From an uncultured bacterium (GTDB lineage Bacteria > Bacteroidota > Bacteroidia > Bacteroidales > Rikenellaceae), in contig CAJMNH010000002.1 in NCBI GenBank assembly GCA_905214725.1, forward strand, positions 62,001 to 126,000: a stretch of 64,000 bases of DNA. Reading direction: 5' to 3'. Positions 27,075 to 36,769 of the stretch are shown one piece after another; the stretch's first letter is position 1; every line of letters starts with the position of its first letter. The notes under the pieces were generated by a model. That model did no database searches. It had not been told where the DNA came from and worked only from the letters and a program-made list of their open reading frames with translations. The translations under genes and the position numbers were made by a program.

Positions 27075-28370
27075 ATGGAACCGATAAAAATCTACGACAA
27101 TCCCCCGCGCGACACGTGGTCGTCGCTGACCGCCCGCGTCACCCGCGACGACGGCGAGATCGCCGAACGGGTCGCCGCAATTCTCACGGAGGTGCGCGGC
27201 GGCGGAGACAAAGCCCTGCGGCGTATCGCGGAGCGCGTCGAAGACTTTGTGCCGGAACGCTTCGAGTTGCCGGAATCCCTGCTGCAAGAGGCGGCCTGCA
27301 ACATTCCGCCCGCACTGAAAGCCGCGTTGGCAACGGCCAAGGCCAACATCGAAGCCTTCCACCGCGCGCAACTGCCCCGCCCCGTCGAGATCGAGACCAT
27401 GCCGGGCGTGCGCTGCCTGCAACGCGCCGTGCCGATCCGCCGCGTGGGGTTGTACATCCCGGGCGGCAAGGCGCCCCTCTTCTCAACGGTGCTGATGCTC
27501 GCCGTGCCGGCAGTGATCGCCGGCTGTTCCGAGATCATTCTCTGCACCCCCGCCGGCAGCGACGGCCGCATCGCCCCCGAAATCCGCTACGCCGCAACGT
27601 TGTGCGGCGTCCGACGCGTATTCGCCATCGGAGGCGCGCAGGCCGTTGCCGCCATGGCCTACGGAACCGAGAGCGTACCGCGCGTGGACAAGATTTTCGG
27701 CCCGGGAAACCGTTACGTCACCCGCGCCAAACAACTCGTGAGCGTCGACGGCGTGGCTATCGACCTTCCGGCCGGACCGTCGGAGGTGCTGGTGCTGGCC
27801 GACGAAGGGACCTCGCCCGACTTCGCGGCGGCCGACCTGCTCTCGCAGGCCGAGCACGGCGGCGACAGTCAGGCGCTGCTGGTCTGCCGCACTACCGCAT
27901 TCGCCCGCCGCGTAAGCGACGCCGTGCGCCGACAGACGGCTGTAAGCAACCGCAGCGAGATTCTCCGCGAGTCGCTCGCCCAGAGCCGGATCGTCGTGCT
28001 CGGCACGACGGACGAGATGGTCGATTTCGCCAACGCCTACGCCCCCGAACACCTGATCGTCGCCCTGCGCGATCCGTGGCCGGCAGCCGACCGCATCACG
28101 ACCGCCGGAAGCGTCTTCATAGGCGACTACTCGCCCGAAAGCGTCGGCGACTACGCTTCGGGAACAAACCACACGCTGCCCACCGGAGGCTGGGCGCGCG
28201 CTTACAGCGGCGTGAATATCGACAGTTTCCTGCGCAAGATCACCTATCAGGAACTCACCCGCGAGGGGCTCGAATCGCTCGCCCCGACCGTCGTCGCGAT
28301 GGCCGAAGCCGAGGGGCTCGACGCCCACGCCGAAGCCGTCCGCATCCGGCTGAAAGGAGGCGCGCAATGA
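27075..28370 (+). CDS. hisD: Histidinol dehydrogenase
   Basis: Zinc- and NAD-dependent last two oxidations to histidine. The 431-residue protein shows YIPGGKAPLFSTVLM, GPGNRYVTRAKQ, DLPAGPSEVLVLADE and SAGSVFIG-like catalytic regions, including GNHTLPTGG-like NHTLPTGGWAR. Twelve bases after hisG; its stop overlaps the hisC start (ATGA). Confidence 0.95.
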   Translation: MEPIKIYDNPPRDTWSSLTARVTRDDGEIAERVAAILTEVRGGGDKALRRIAERVEDFVPERFELPESLLQEAACNIPPALKAALATAKANIEAFHRAQLPRPVEIETMPGVRCLQRAVPIRRVGLYIPGGKAPLFSTVLMLAVPAVIAGCSEIILCTPAGSDGRIAPEIRYAATLCGVRRVFAIGGAQAVAAMAYGTESVPRVDKIFGPGNRYVTRAKQLVSVDGVAIDLPAGPSEVLVLADEGTSPDFAAADLLSQAEHGGDSQALLVCRTTAFARRVSDAVRRQTAVSNRSEILRESLAQSRIVVLGTTDEMVDFANAYAPEHLIVALRDPWPAADRITTAGSVFIGDYSPESVGDYASGTNHTLPTGGWARAYSGVNIDSFLRKITYQELTREGLESLAPTVVAMAEAEGLDAHAEAVRIRLKGGAQ

Positions 28371-29401
28371 GACCGCTCGCAGAACTCGTCCGCCCCAACA
28401 TCTTCGCGCTCGATCCCTACTCCACCGCCCGCGACGAATACGGCGGCCAGCGCATCGACACGTGGCTCGACGCCAACGAAAGCCCCTACGACAACGGCGT
28501 CAACCGCTATCCAGATCCGCGCCAGCAGCGGCTCAAAAAACAGATCGCCGCGCTCAAAGGCGTCGCCGCCGAACGCATCTTCGTCGGCAACGGCAGCGAC
28601 GAAGCCATCGACCTCGCCTACCGCATCTTCTGCCGGCCGGGCGTCGACAACGCCGTCTCGATCGCGCCGACTTACGGCATGTACCGCGTTGCGGCGGCCG
28701 TCAACGACATCGAGATGCGCGAAGTGCCGCTCCGCGCCGACTTCTCGCTTCCCGCCGAACGGCTGCTCGCAGCGGCGGACGAACGCACCAAACTATTGTG
28801 GCTCTGCTCGCCCAACAACCCCACGGGCAACGCCTTCCCGACTGCCAAAATCGAACGGCTGTTGCGCGCGTTCGACGGCATGGTGGTGCTCGACGAGGCC
28901 TACATCGACTTTGCCGAGGAGGAAGGATTTCTGCGGCGGCTCGACGAGTTTCCGAACCTGATCGTGCTGCAAACGCTCTCCAAGGCGTGGGGCATGGCGG
29001 GGCTGCGCATCGGACTGGCCTTCGCCTCCGAGGAGGTCGCCGGCCTCTTCTCTCGCGTCAAATACCCCTACAACATCCCCGCTCCGACGCAGCGGGCCGC
29101 CGAAGAGTTCCTTCGCCGCGACATCGCACCGCAGATCGGCGAGATTCGCCGCGAGCGCGAACGGCTGGCCCGCGAGTTGGCCGCCTGCCCCTGCGTGGAG
29201 CGAGTCTACCCTTCGCAGACCAACTTTCTGCTCATACGCACGCCAACGCCCGACGCCCTTTACGACGCGCTGATCGCAGCGGGCGTCATCGTCCGCAACC
29301 GCTCGCGCGTAGCGGGATGCGAAGGGTGTCTGCGCATCACCGTGGGAAGGCCCGAAGAAAACGCGCGTCTGTTGGAAACCGTTAAAAACTTTCGTTTATG
29401 A
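28367..29401 (+). CDS. hisC: Histidinol-phosphate aminotransferase
   Basis: PLP aminotransferase converting imidazole-acetol phosphate to histidinol phosphate. The 344-residue protein has LDANESPYDNG near the N-terminus, NNPTGNAFP, DEAYIDFA and the PLP lysine in TLSKAWGMAGLRIG (about residues 204-217). It overlaps hisD and hisB by four bases each, suggesting translational coupling. Confidence 0.95.
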   Translation: MRPLAELVRPNIFALDPYSTARDEYGGQRIDTWLDANESPYDNGVNRYPDPRQQRLKKQIAALKGVAAERIFVGNGSDEAIDLAYRIFCRPGVDNAVSIAPTYGMYRVAAAVNDIEMREVPLRADFSLPAERLLAAADERTKLLWLCSPNNPTGNAFPTAKIERLLRAFDGMVVLDEAYIDFAEEEGFLRRLDEFPNLIVLQTLSKAWGMAGLRIGLAFASEEVAGLFSRVKYPYNIPAPTQRAAEEFLRRDIAPQIGEIRRERERLARELAACPCVERVYPSQTNFLLIRTPTPDALYDALIAAGVIVRNRSRVAGCEGCLRITVGRPEENARLLETVKNFRL

Positions 29402-30525
29402 AAAAAGCCCTCTTCATCGACCGCGACGGCACGCTGATCGCCGAACCGCCGACCGACCTGCAGGTCGACAGTCTCGAAAAGCTCTGTTTCGTGCCGGGCG
29501 CCATTTCGGGACTTCACGCACTGTGCGGTCTGGGATTCGAACTGGTACTGGCCACCAATCAGGACGGGCTCGGCACGCCGTCGTTCCCCGAAGCGACCTT
29601 CCGTCCCGCACACGAAAAGATGCTCGCGACGCTGCGCGGCGAGGGCGTCGTCTTCGACGACCAGCTCATCGACCGTACCTTCGAAGCGGACGACGCCCCC
29701 ACGCGCAAACCCCACACGGGAATGTTCGGCCGCTACCTCGACGGCACATACGACCTCTCGGCCAGCTACGTCGTCGGCGACCGACCGACCGACATGCTGC
29801 TGGCGCGCAATCTCGGCGCGCGCGGCATTCTGCTCGCCGACGAAAAGGCCGGACGCCGCGCGCTGCGCGAAGCCGGCGCCGAAGAGGCCTGCGTGCTGAT
29901 CGCCCCCTCGTGGGAGGAGATCGCGGAGTTCATCCGCCGCGGCGAACGCAGCGTCACCCTCTCGCGCCGCACGGCCGAGACGCAGATCACGCTTTCGCTC
30001 GACCTCGACGGCCGCGCCGGCGCCGGACGTATCTCAACGGGAATCGGCTTCTTCGACCACATGCTCGCCCAGATCGCCCACCACGGAGGCGTCGCGCTCT
30101 CGGTCGAAGCGCAGGGCGATCTATGGGTCGATGAACACCACACCGTCGAAGACGTCGGCATCGTACTCGGCGAAGCGGTCGACCGCGCGTTGGGCAGCAA
30201 GGCGGGCATCGCCCGCTACGGATTCGTCCTGCCGATGGACGACTGTCGGGCGATGGCGCTCATCGACTTCGGGGGCCGCATCGGCTTCGAGTGGGAGGCC
30301 GAATTCCGCCGCGAACGCATCGGCGAACTGCCCACCGAGCTGATCCGCCACTTTTTTCACTCGTTCTGCTGCGCCGCGCGCTGCAACCTCCACATCGCCG
30401 CGCGGGGCGAAAACGAACACCACAAGGCCGAAGCGATCTTCAAGGCCTTCGCACGGGCGCTGCGCATGGCCGTCGCCCGCATTCCGTTCACCTACGACAT
30501 ACCGAGCAGCAAAGGAATACTATGA
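29398..30525 (+). CDS. hisB: Bifunctional histidinol-phosphatase / imidazoleglycerol-phosphate dehydratase
   Basis: Catalyses two non-adjacent steps. The 375-residue fusion has an N-terminal HAD phosphatase (FIDRDGTLI at residues 6-14, later VVGDRPTD) and a C-terminal IGPD domain from about residue 185, with FFDHMLAQIAHHGG and DEHHTVEDVGI metal-binding histidines and a second NEHHKAEAIFK set. The fused form is common in Bacteroidetes and enterics. Confidence 0.95.
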   Translation: MKKALFIDRDGTLIAEPPTDLQVDSLEKLCFVPGAISGLHALCGLGFELVLATNQDGLGTPSFPEATFRPAHEKMLATLRGEGVVFDDQLIDRTFEADDAPTRKPHTGMFGRYLDGTYDLSASYVVGDRPTDMLLARNLGARGILLADEKAGRRALREAGAEEACVLIAPSWEEIAEFIRRGERSVTLSRRTAETQITLSLDLDGRAGAGRISTGIGFFDHMLAQIAHHGGVALSVEAQGDLWVDEHHTVEDVGIVLGEAVDRALGSKAGIARYGFVLPMDDCRAMALIDFGGRIGFEWEAEFRRERIGELPTELIRHFFHSFCCAARCNLHIAARGENEHHKAEAIFKAFARALRMAVARIPFTYDIPSSKGIL

Positions 30526-31118
30526 CAGCGATCATCGACTACGATACGGGCAATCTGCGCTCCGTCGCCGAAGCCCTGCGCCGCGCAGGCGCCGATTTCA
30601 CCCTTACCGCCGACCCCGCCGCACTGCAACGCGCCGAGCGGGTGATTCTGCCCGGCGTGGGCGAAGCGTCGTCGGCAATGGCCAAGCTCCGCGAGAAAGG
30701 TCTCGACGCGGTCATTCCCGCGCTGAGTTGCCCCGTGCTGGGCATCTGCATCGGGATGCAGCTGCTGTGCCGTTCGAGCGAGGAGGGCCACACGGCGTGT
30801 CTGGGTATCTTTCCGACGGACGTGGTGCGGCTTCCCGACCGAACAGCCGACGGGCCGCTCAAAGTTCCCCACGTGGGCTGGGACACCGTCGAGGAGTTGC
30901 GCGGGCCGTTATTCGACGGCCTCGACGAGCGTACCTACCTCTACTACGTCCACTCCTATGCGCCGCAACTCTGCGACGACACGGTCGCCGCGACCGACTA
31001 CGGCATGCGTTTCAGCGCGGCGCTCGCACGCGGCAATTTCTTCGGCACGCAATTCCACCCCGAAAAGAGCGGAGCAGCGGGCGAACGCATCCTGCGAAAC
31101 TTCTTAACATTGAAATAG
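30522..31118 (+). CDS. hisH: Imidazole glycerol phosphate synthase, glutaminase subunit
   Basis: Supplies ammonia to HisF. The 198-residue class-I amidotransferase has IIDYDTGNLRS at the start, the nucleophile Cys in LGICIGMQLL (about residue 78) and the His/Glu pair in QFHPEKSG. Its start overlaps the hisB stop by four bases. Confidence 0.95.
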   Translation: MTAIIDYDTGNLRSVAEALRRAGADFTLTADPAALQRAERVILPGVGEASSAMAKLREKGLDAVIPALSCPVLGICIGMQLLCRSSEEGHTACLGIFPTDVVRLPDRTADGPLKVPHVGWDTVEELRGPLFDGLDERTYLYYVHSYAPQLCDDTVAATDYGMRFSAALARGNFFGTQFHPEKSGAAGERILRNFLTLK

Positions 31119-31119
31119 C

Positions 31120-31851
31120 ATGAACATCGAAATCATACCGGCAATGGATCTTATCGGCGGCTCCTGCGTGCGGCTCACGCAGGGCGACTACGCCCGCCGC
31201 ACGACTTACGACCGCGATCCGCTCGATGCGGCCCTGCACTTCGAAGAGGCGGGGTTGCGCCGGCTGCACATGGTCGATCTGGACGGCGCCAAGGCGCAGC
31301 GTCCCGCCAATCTGGCCGTACTGGAACGCATAGCCTCGCGCACACGGCTCGAAATACAGTACGGCGGCGGCATCAAGAGCCGCGACGCGCTGCGCGACGT
31401 CTTTGCGGCCGGAGCGCGGCGGGCCGTCTGCGGCAGCGTCGCCGTGCGGGAACCCGAACGGTTCGCCGCATGGCTGGAGGAGTTCGGTAGCGAGCGTCTG
31501 ATTCTCGGCGCGGATCTGCGCGACGGCCGGATCGCCATTCAGGGCTGGACGGAAAGTTCCCCGCTGAGCGTCCGCGAACTGATCGGCCGGTTCCGCCCGC
31601 AGGGCCTTCGGCAGGTCATCTGCACCGACATCGCCCGCGACGGCATGCTCTGCGGCCCTTCGACGGCGTTCTACGCCGCCCTTCAAGCGGAATTCCCCGA
31701 CGTGGAGATCACCGTCAGCGGCGGAATCGCAACATTCGGCGACCTCACGGCTCTCGACCGCGCGGGACTGCGCAGCGTCATCGTCGGCAAGGCGCTCTAC
31801 GAAGGCCGGATCACCCTCAACGATCTGAAAAGATGCTTGCAAAACGGATAA
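31120..31851 (+). CDS. hisA: ProFAR isomerase
   Basis: Phosphoribosylformimino-5-aminoimidazole carboxamide ribotide isomerase, a TIM barrel of 243 residues. It shows IPAMDLIGGSCVRLTQGDY with the catalytic Asp, and two phosphate-binding repeats, QYGGGI and SGGIAT. It overlaps hisF by 19 bases. Confidence 0.94.
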   Translation: MNIEIIPAMDLIGGSCVRLTQGDYARRTTYDRDPLDAALHFEEAGLRRLHMVDLDGAKAQRPANLAVLERIASRTRLEIQYGGGIKSRDALRDVFAAGARRAVCGSVAVREPERFAAWLEEFGSERLILGADLRDGRIAIQGWTESSPLSVRELIGRFRPQGLRQVICTDIARDGMLCGPSTAFYAALQAEFPDVEITVSGGIATFGDLTALDRAGLRSVIVGKALYEGRITLNDLKRCLQNG

Positions 31852-32588
31852 TCCCCTGTCTGGACATCTGCGACGGACGGACGGTCAAGGGCGTCAACTT
31901 CGTCGGACTCCGCAACGTCGGCGATCCGGTGGAGCTGGGCGCCCGCTATGCCGCGCAGGGCGCCGACGAACTGGTCTACCTCGACATCAGTGCCACATCC
32001 GAAGGACGCCGCACCTTCACCGGACTGGTTTCGCGCATCGCCGCACGCATCGACATTCCCTTCACCGTCGGCGGCGGCATCGCCTCGGTCGACGATGCCG
32101 GAAGGCTTCTGGAGGCCGGCGCCGACAAGATCACCGTCAACAGCGCCGCTGTCGCCGACCCCTCGCTGATCGACGCCATCGCCGCGAAATACGGATCGCA
32201 GTTCGTCGTCGCGGCCATCGACGCAAAACGGATCGACGGCCGCTGGCGAGTCACGACGCACGGCGGGCGACAGCTCACCGAGCGCGAACTCTTCGCATGG
32301 GCGCAGGAGGCCTGCGAGCGCGGCGCAGGCGAAATCCTCTTCACGTCGATGGATCACGACGGCACGCGCGGCGGCTATCCCTGCGATACCTTTGCACGGC
32401 TGTCGCAACGACTGCCCGTCCCCGTCATCGCTTCGGGAGGAGCCGGTTCGGTACGGCATATCGCCGACGTGCTGACGCTCGGCCGCGCCGACGCAGCGCT
32501 GGCGGCCAGCATCTTCCATTACGGCGAAATCACGATTCCCGCACTCAAACACGAACTCAGCGAACGCGACATCCCCGTCAGATTATAA
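31833..32588 (+). CDS. hisF: Imidazole glycerol phosphate synthase, cyclase subunit
   Basis: TIM-barrel partner of HisH. The 251-residue protein begins MLAKRIIPCLDICDGRTVKG with the catalytic Asp11, and has FTVGGGIA, ITVNSAAV and TSMDHDGTRGGY with the second catalytic Asp. The start inside the end of hisA is supported by the canonical N-terminus. Confidence 0.95.
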   Translation: MLAKRIIPCLDICDGRTVKGVNFVGLRNVGDPVELGARYAAQGADELVYLDISATSEGRRTFTGLVSRIAARIDIPFTVGGGIASVDDAGRLLEAGADKITVNSAAVADPSLIDAIAAKYGSQFVVAAIDAKRIDGRWRVTTHGGRQLTERELFAWAQEACERGAGEILFTSMDHDGTRGGYPCDTFARLSQRLPVPVIASGGAGSVRHIADVLTLGRADAALAASIFHYGEITIPALKHELSERDIPVRL

Positions 32589-32607
32589 ACCGAAAAACAC
32601 GAATATC

Positions 32608-33228
32608 ATGAAAATCGAAGCCATTCCCTTCACGGAACTCGCCGTCGGCAAGCAGGCCGACGGACTGATTCCCGCCATCGTGCAGGACGATCGCACCCTG
32701 CAAGTGCTCATGCTCGGCTACATGAACCGCGAAGCCTATGAAAAGAGCCTCGCCGAGGGGCGCGTCACCTTTTACAGCCGCACGCGGCAATGTCTCTGGA
32801 CCAAGGGCGAAACCAGCGGCAACCGGCTCGACATCGTATCGGTGGCGGCCGACTGCGACCGCGACACGCTGCTGATCCGCGCCGTCCCGCACGGCCCGAC
32901 CTGCCACACGGGGTCGAAAACCTGCTTCGGGGAAGCCGTTCCCGAAACCGAAGGGTTCATCCGTTATCTCCAAGCCGTCGTCCGCGAACGCCACGCCGCA
33001 ATGCCCGAAGGTTCCTACACGGCGCGTCTCTTCACGCGCGGCGTGAACAAGATCGCCCAGAAGGTCGGCGAGGAGGCCGTCGAAACGGTTATCGAGGCCG
33101 TCGCCGGCAACCGCGAGGCGATGATTTACGAAGCCTCCGATCTGATCTATCACCTGCTCGTCCTGCTCGAAGCCACGGGGTGCTCGATCGCCGATCTCGA
33201 AACGGAACTGGCCGAACGGCACGCATAG
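32608..33228 (+). CDS. hisI: Bifunctional phosphoribosyl-AMP cyclohydrolase / phosphoribosyl-ATP pyrophosphatase
   Basis: HisIE fusion for steps two and three. The 206-residue protein has a cyclohydrolase domain (VLMLGYMNREAY, SRTRQCLWTKGETSGN, and the zinc-site cysteines in DCDRD and GPTCHTG) and a C-terminal pyrophosphatase helix domain (GVNKIAQKVGEEAVETVIEA). Last gene of the operon; a hairpin follows at 33244. Confidence 0.95.
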   Translation: MKIEAIPFTELAVGKQADGLIPAIVQDDRTLQVLMLGYMNREAYEKSLAEGRVTFYSRTRQCLWTKGETSGNRLDIVSVAADCDRDTLLIRAVPHGPTCHTGSKTCFGEAVPETEGFIRYLQAVVRERHAAMPEGSYTARLFTRGVNKIAQKVGEEAVETVIEAVAGNREAMIYEASDLIYHLLVLLEATGCSIADLETELAERHA

Positions 33229-33243
33229 CTCCGCCTGCAACGA

Positions 33244-33276
33244 AAATCGCCGGCATGCAAAACATACCGGCGATTT
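33244..33276. terminator. Shared terminator between convergent hisI and antiporter genes
   Basis: AAATCGCCGG (33244-33253) pairs with CCGGCGATTT (33267-33276), with further CATG/CAT pairing inside. T-runs are short on both sides. Confidence 0.7.
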
Positions 33277-33295
33277 CAACTTATCTCCCGTCCGC

Positions 33296-34765
33296 TCACT
33301 CCTGCGACTGAACGACCGACTTTACCTCCGACTTGTTCTCCGTCACCACCAGCAGTTTATCGCCCACGCGGAGCACCGAATTGCCTTTGGGCACGAAGAA
33401 CGTTCCGTCGCGCGCCACCATCACCACCAGCGTCGCCGCCGGCAGCACGATGTCGCGCAGGTGGTGCCCCGACTCCAACATCGCCTCGGTGACGGTCAGT
33501 TCGGTCGTCGCGTCGTCGAGCATGCGGTTCATCACCTCGTCGTTGAAGATGCGTTCCCGCTCGGGATAGGCCAGCCCCAGCCACTCGGCCATCAGGCTGA
33601 CCGTCGTGCCCTGTACGGCAAGCGACAACAGCGTCACGAAAAAGACGATGTTGAACAGCAGCGACGAATCCTGCACGCCGGCCACCACGGGATAGGTGGC
33701 GAAGATGATCGGCACGGCGCCGCGCAGACCCACCCACGAAATGTAGAGGCGTGCGCGCGTCGTGAACTTTCGGAATGGCAGCAAGGTCAGAAAAACCGCC
33801 GCCGGCCGTGCCACGAAGATCATGAACAGACCGGTCAGACCGCCCAGCAGCAGCACTTCGGGCCGCAACAGTTCGTCGATATTGACCAATAGCCCCAGCG
33901 TGACGAAGAGGATCACCTGAAACAGCCACGTGAAACCGTCGAAGAAGGTTCCGAGCGTCTTTTTGTGAACAATGGGATAGTTGCCGACGACCAGCCCCGC
34001 GACATAAACGGCCAGATAGCCGTTGCCGCGAATCAGGTCGGTCACCGAGAAGGTCAGAAAGACGAAGGCCAGCAACAAAACGGCATAGAGCGACTGGTTT
34101 TCGATGTTGATCCGGTTGATCGTCCAGACCGCCAGACGGCCGAAGCCGTAACCCGCAACCACGCCGACGGTCATGCCGACCACGAACCAGACGAAACTCG
34201 TTCCGAAACTCACGCTCTCGCCGGGAGTCAGCAATCCGACCAGCAAAATGGTCAGGATATACGCCATCGGGTCGTTACTGCCGCTCTCCAACTCCAACAG
34301 CGGTTTCAGATTCTCGCTCAATCCCTGCCGGCGGCTGCGCAGAATCGAGAAGACCGAAGCTGAGTCGGTCGAGGACATGGTGGCGGCGAACAGCAGGGCC
34401 AGCAGGAACGACATCCCCGCGTTGCACCACGGCGCCACCATATAGACGAATCCCGCGACGATCAGCGCCGTCAGCGCCACGCCGACCGTCGCCAGCATCA
34501 CGCCGGGCCCGATCACCGGCCGGATGGCGCGGTAACGGGTATCCATACCGCCCGAAAAGAGAATGATACACAACGCCACCATACCCACGAACTGAGCGAT
34601 GGGAACCGAATTGAAGGAGATGATCCTCAATCCGAACAACATGCCGACGCCGAGAAACAACAACAGGGCCGGAGCGCCGAAACGGTAGGCCACTTTTCCG
34701 GCAAAGACGGAAACCAACAGCAGCAGCGCCCCGATCAAAATGATATTCTCAGTGGTTAACAACAT
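33296..34765 (-). CDS. Potassium/proton-type antiporter (NhaP2/CvrA-like)
   Basis: A 489-residue inner-membrane CPA1-type antiporter. About 12 hydrophobic segments cover residues 5-390 (starting MLLTTENIILIGALLLLVSVF), with the conserved acidic stretch LFAATMSSTDSASVFSILR and LESGSNDPMAYILT. A soluble RCK_C-like domain forms the C-terminus (about 405-489). This matches the K+/H+ antiporter NhaP2 layout; the ion is not provable from sequence. It converges on the his operon. Confidence 0.88.
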   Translation of the reverse strand: MLLTTENIILIGALLLLVSVFAGKVAYRFGAPALLLFLGVGMLFGLRIISFNSVPIAQFVGMVALCIILFSGGMDTRYRAIRPVIGPGVMLATVGVALTALIVAGFVYMVAPWCNAGMSFLLALLFAATMSSTDSASVFSILRSRRQGLSENLKPLLELESGSNDPMAYILTILLVGLLTPGESVSFGTSFVWFVVGMTVGVVAGYGFGRLAVWTINRINIENQSLYAVLLLAFVFLTFSVTDLIRGNGYLAVYVAGLVVGNYPIVHKKTLGTFFDGFTWLFQVILFVTLGLLVNIDELLRPEVLLLGGLTGLFMIFVARPAAVFLTLLPFRKFTTRARLYISWVGLRGAVPIIFATYPVVAGVQDSSLLFNIVFFVTLLSLAVQGTTVSLMAEWLGLAYPERERIFNDEVMNRMLDDATTELTVTEAMLESGHHLRDIVLPAATLVVMVARDGTFFVPKGNSVLRVGDKLLVVTENKSEVKSVVQSQE

Positions 34766-34870
34766 ATTATTTACTTATCTATTATCAACAATTCAGCCCC
34801 GTATGGATCCGCCGGTAAGCGGGCGCGTCGGGCGCGCCCGCATCCGGCCTCATCTTGAGCGGAGTTCCCG

Positions 34871-35389
34871 CTACGCCTTTGCCTCCTGACGCTGCACGAT
34901 CTGCAACTCCGTCAGCGGACGTTCTTCCAACTCGACGTATTCGAACGCTTGGCAGGCCATGAATCCGTCGTCGGGAGTATGATAGGCCACGAGTCGCACC
35001 GAAGGAACGCTACTCTGGGTAAGACTGCGCAACTGCGCCCAATCGTGCCGTTTCAGGCAGTCGGCCACTACCGAAGCCGACGATTTGGAGTAATACCGCT
35101 CCGACCAGATCAAAGGCACCCGCTCCGTTCCGTAAAGCGGCGTACCGCTGTCGCCGAACAAACGGACGAGCAATACCAACACGCCCGCTACAAAGATTAC
35201 GCCGCCGAAAAGCACCAGCGCCGATTTCAGATCTTCATACCCGGAAGTCGCGGGTAAAAGGCCGTTTACAATCAGTAATACGATACCCGTCAATCCTAAA
35301 AGCGCGGGCATAAGCGGCGATTTGCGTCCTTTGACGACGACTCCGCCCGGCAGGGCGTAAAGCGCCTCCGCCATTTCATTTTTATTCAT
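34871..35389 (-). CDS. Small membrane protein of unknown function
   Basis: The 172-residue protein has two adjacent membrane segments (about residues 27-45 and 59-82) and a soluble C-terminal half (about 85-172) with no motif I recognise. The N-terminus (MNKNEMAEALYALPGG) is cytoplasmic-looking, with no signal peptide. It lies upstream of the antiporter on the same strand (gap 105 bp), so cotranscription is possible. Confidence 0.6.
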   Translation of the reverse strand: MNKNEMAEALYALPGGVVVKGRKSPLMPALLGLTGIVLLIVNGLLPATSGYEDLKSALVLFGGVIFVAGVLVLLVRLFGDSGTPLYGTERVPLIWSERYYSKSSASVVADCLKRHDWAQLRSLTQSSVPSVRLVAYHTPDDGFMACQAFEYVELEERPLTELQIVQRQEAKA

Positions 35390-35538
35390 AACAATACTTA
35401 TTTAACCTTTTGAACGAGGGCGGTCTGCGGAAAACCTCCATCGGAGATTTTCAATCGCTTCGCCCTTCCTTACTCTAAAAACCTCCCTGAGGGCAGGGAG
35501 CACACCCCGATCCGTCGATCCGACGACGAACGGGCGGG

Positions 35539-35949
35539 TTAAATAAGCAGCCGGCGCATGCGGAAGACATAATAGTCCACCGGATGCAGTACGGCACAAG
35601 GTATTCGGGTGTTGAAATGAGAGGGAATACGACGCCAAGAGTCGTTCGAGAATGTCTCGGACAATCCGCCGTATCGCATAAAACGGATCCCGGAAGGAGT
35701 GGTTACGGGACACCGCTGCGCACCGCCGAACGTCTCCGACACAGAGTGGGAATAGGCCGGATTGGAAGCATACTCCGCGATCGCTTCGGCCAGCATCTGC
35801 CGGCCGGTTTTGAATTCACTGCACTGCGACGCCGACTCGGCCGCGATTTGCGTCGTCTGTTGCGCAACAGACGCCACGGAAGCCGCAATCTCCCCGCCGC
35901 CCAGCTGGACGGCGATACAAGCAAGCAATATGGTGAGCCATTTATGCAT
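35539..35949 (-). CDS. Small secreted protein of unknown function
   Basis: The 136-residue product has a clear Sec signal (MHKWLTILLACIAVQLGGG) followed by an Ala/Gln/Ser-rich stretch and a mature part with two cysteines (CSEF and QRCP). No family recognised. The open frame extends upstream to 36201, but I chose 35949 because of the signal peptide and because a TATCTTTG element lies six bases before it. That would make the mRNA leaderless or nearly so. Confidence 0.55.
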   Translation of the reverse strand: MHKWLTILLACIAVQLGGGEIAASVASVAQQTTQIAAESASQCSEFKTGRQMLAEAIAEYASNPAYSHSVSETFGGAQRCPVTTPSGIRFMRYGGLSETFSNDSWRRIPSHFNTRIPCAVLHPVDYYVFRMRRLLI

Positions 35950-35955
35950 CGGTGA

Positions 35956-35963
35956 CAAAGATA
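35956..35963 (-). promoter_or_regulatory. -7 element for the small secreted protein gene
   Basis: Reads TATCTTTG on the minus strand, only six bases before the chosen ATG. No good -33 TTTG at 19-21 bases. Confidence 0.5.
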
Positions 35964-36769
35964 GCAAAAAAATCCGAACGGAGAAATTTTTCTTCGCTTC
36001 GCATTCCGAACTGCCGCACAAAAATCCGAACCGATCTGAAAAACCACCGAATCGGATATGCGCCGCACAATCGGCCGGCAGCTGCCGTGTCCATCCTGCG
36101 ACCGCCGCGCTAAATCGGCGGGTCAGGCTTACGGCGGCACAATTCAGGAATTCTCTATCGAGGAAATCGACGAGGAGAGATTCCCATTCTCCTTTCCGCA
36201 ATACAAAACCTTACGTCCGCCCGAACACCCGCCGGTTTACCGGACAGCGGCATGAATACCCCGCAGTTCGCCGCGATCGACAAAGAGAAAATTGCCGTCG
36301 CATCGGCGCGCACCGCCGATCGACTTTCGATTCGAACCGGATACGGATAAATACGAGGGGTACGAAGAGTGCCGTCGCCATCGTCGAAACCGTATTTTCA
36401 CGGGAAGAAACCGTACAATCGAACAATATATTTTAAATTTTTAAATATCATTTACCTTTTATCTGCACGGCCGCAGCCCCTCTACGATCCGAACAATTCA
36501 CAAACAGCTCGTCAGCAACCAGCTTATCTTCATCCACAATTGCAACCGGATACACAAAAAATTTAATTAACATCTTAAAAAATAATAAATGATAAAAAAC
36601 TGCCATAAATTTGGATTTTCAAACAAATAATTTTAATTTCGTATAACGGTTTCAATCCGAAACTATGACAGAAAAATAGAATATTTTACACAAAATACTG
36701 ATAACAAAACGATTAAATAGAAACGATGTTCTACACAACCACTTATCCATCGAAAAGAAAAGTTTCAAA
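35964..36769. other. About 0.8-kb intergenic region
   Basis: Contains no supported gene. The part from about 36420 is very AT-rich. A TAAATTTG at 36606-36613 could be the -7 element of the downstream phosphoesterase-susCD operon, without a clear -33 partner. Confidence 0.45.

Noticed and set aside
35950..36201. Longer start for the small secreted protein
   Set aside because: It would bury the signal peptide and place a promoter element inside the gene.
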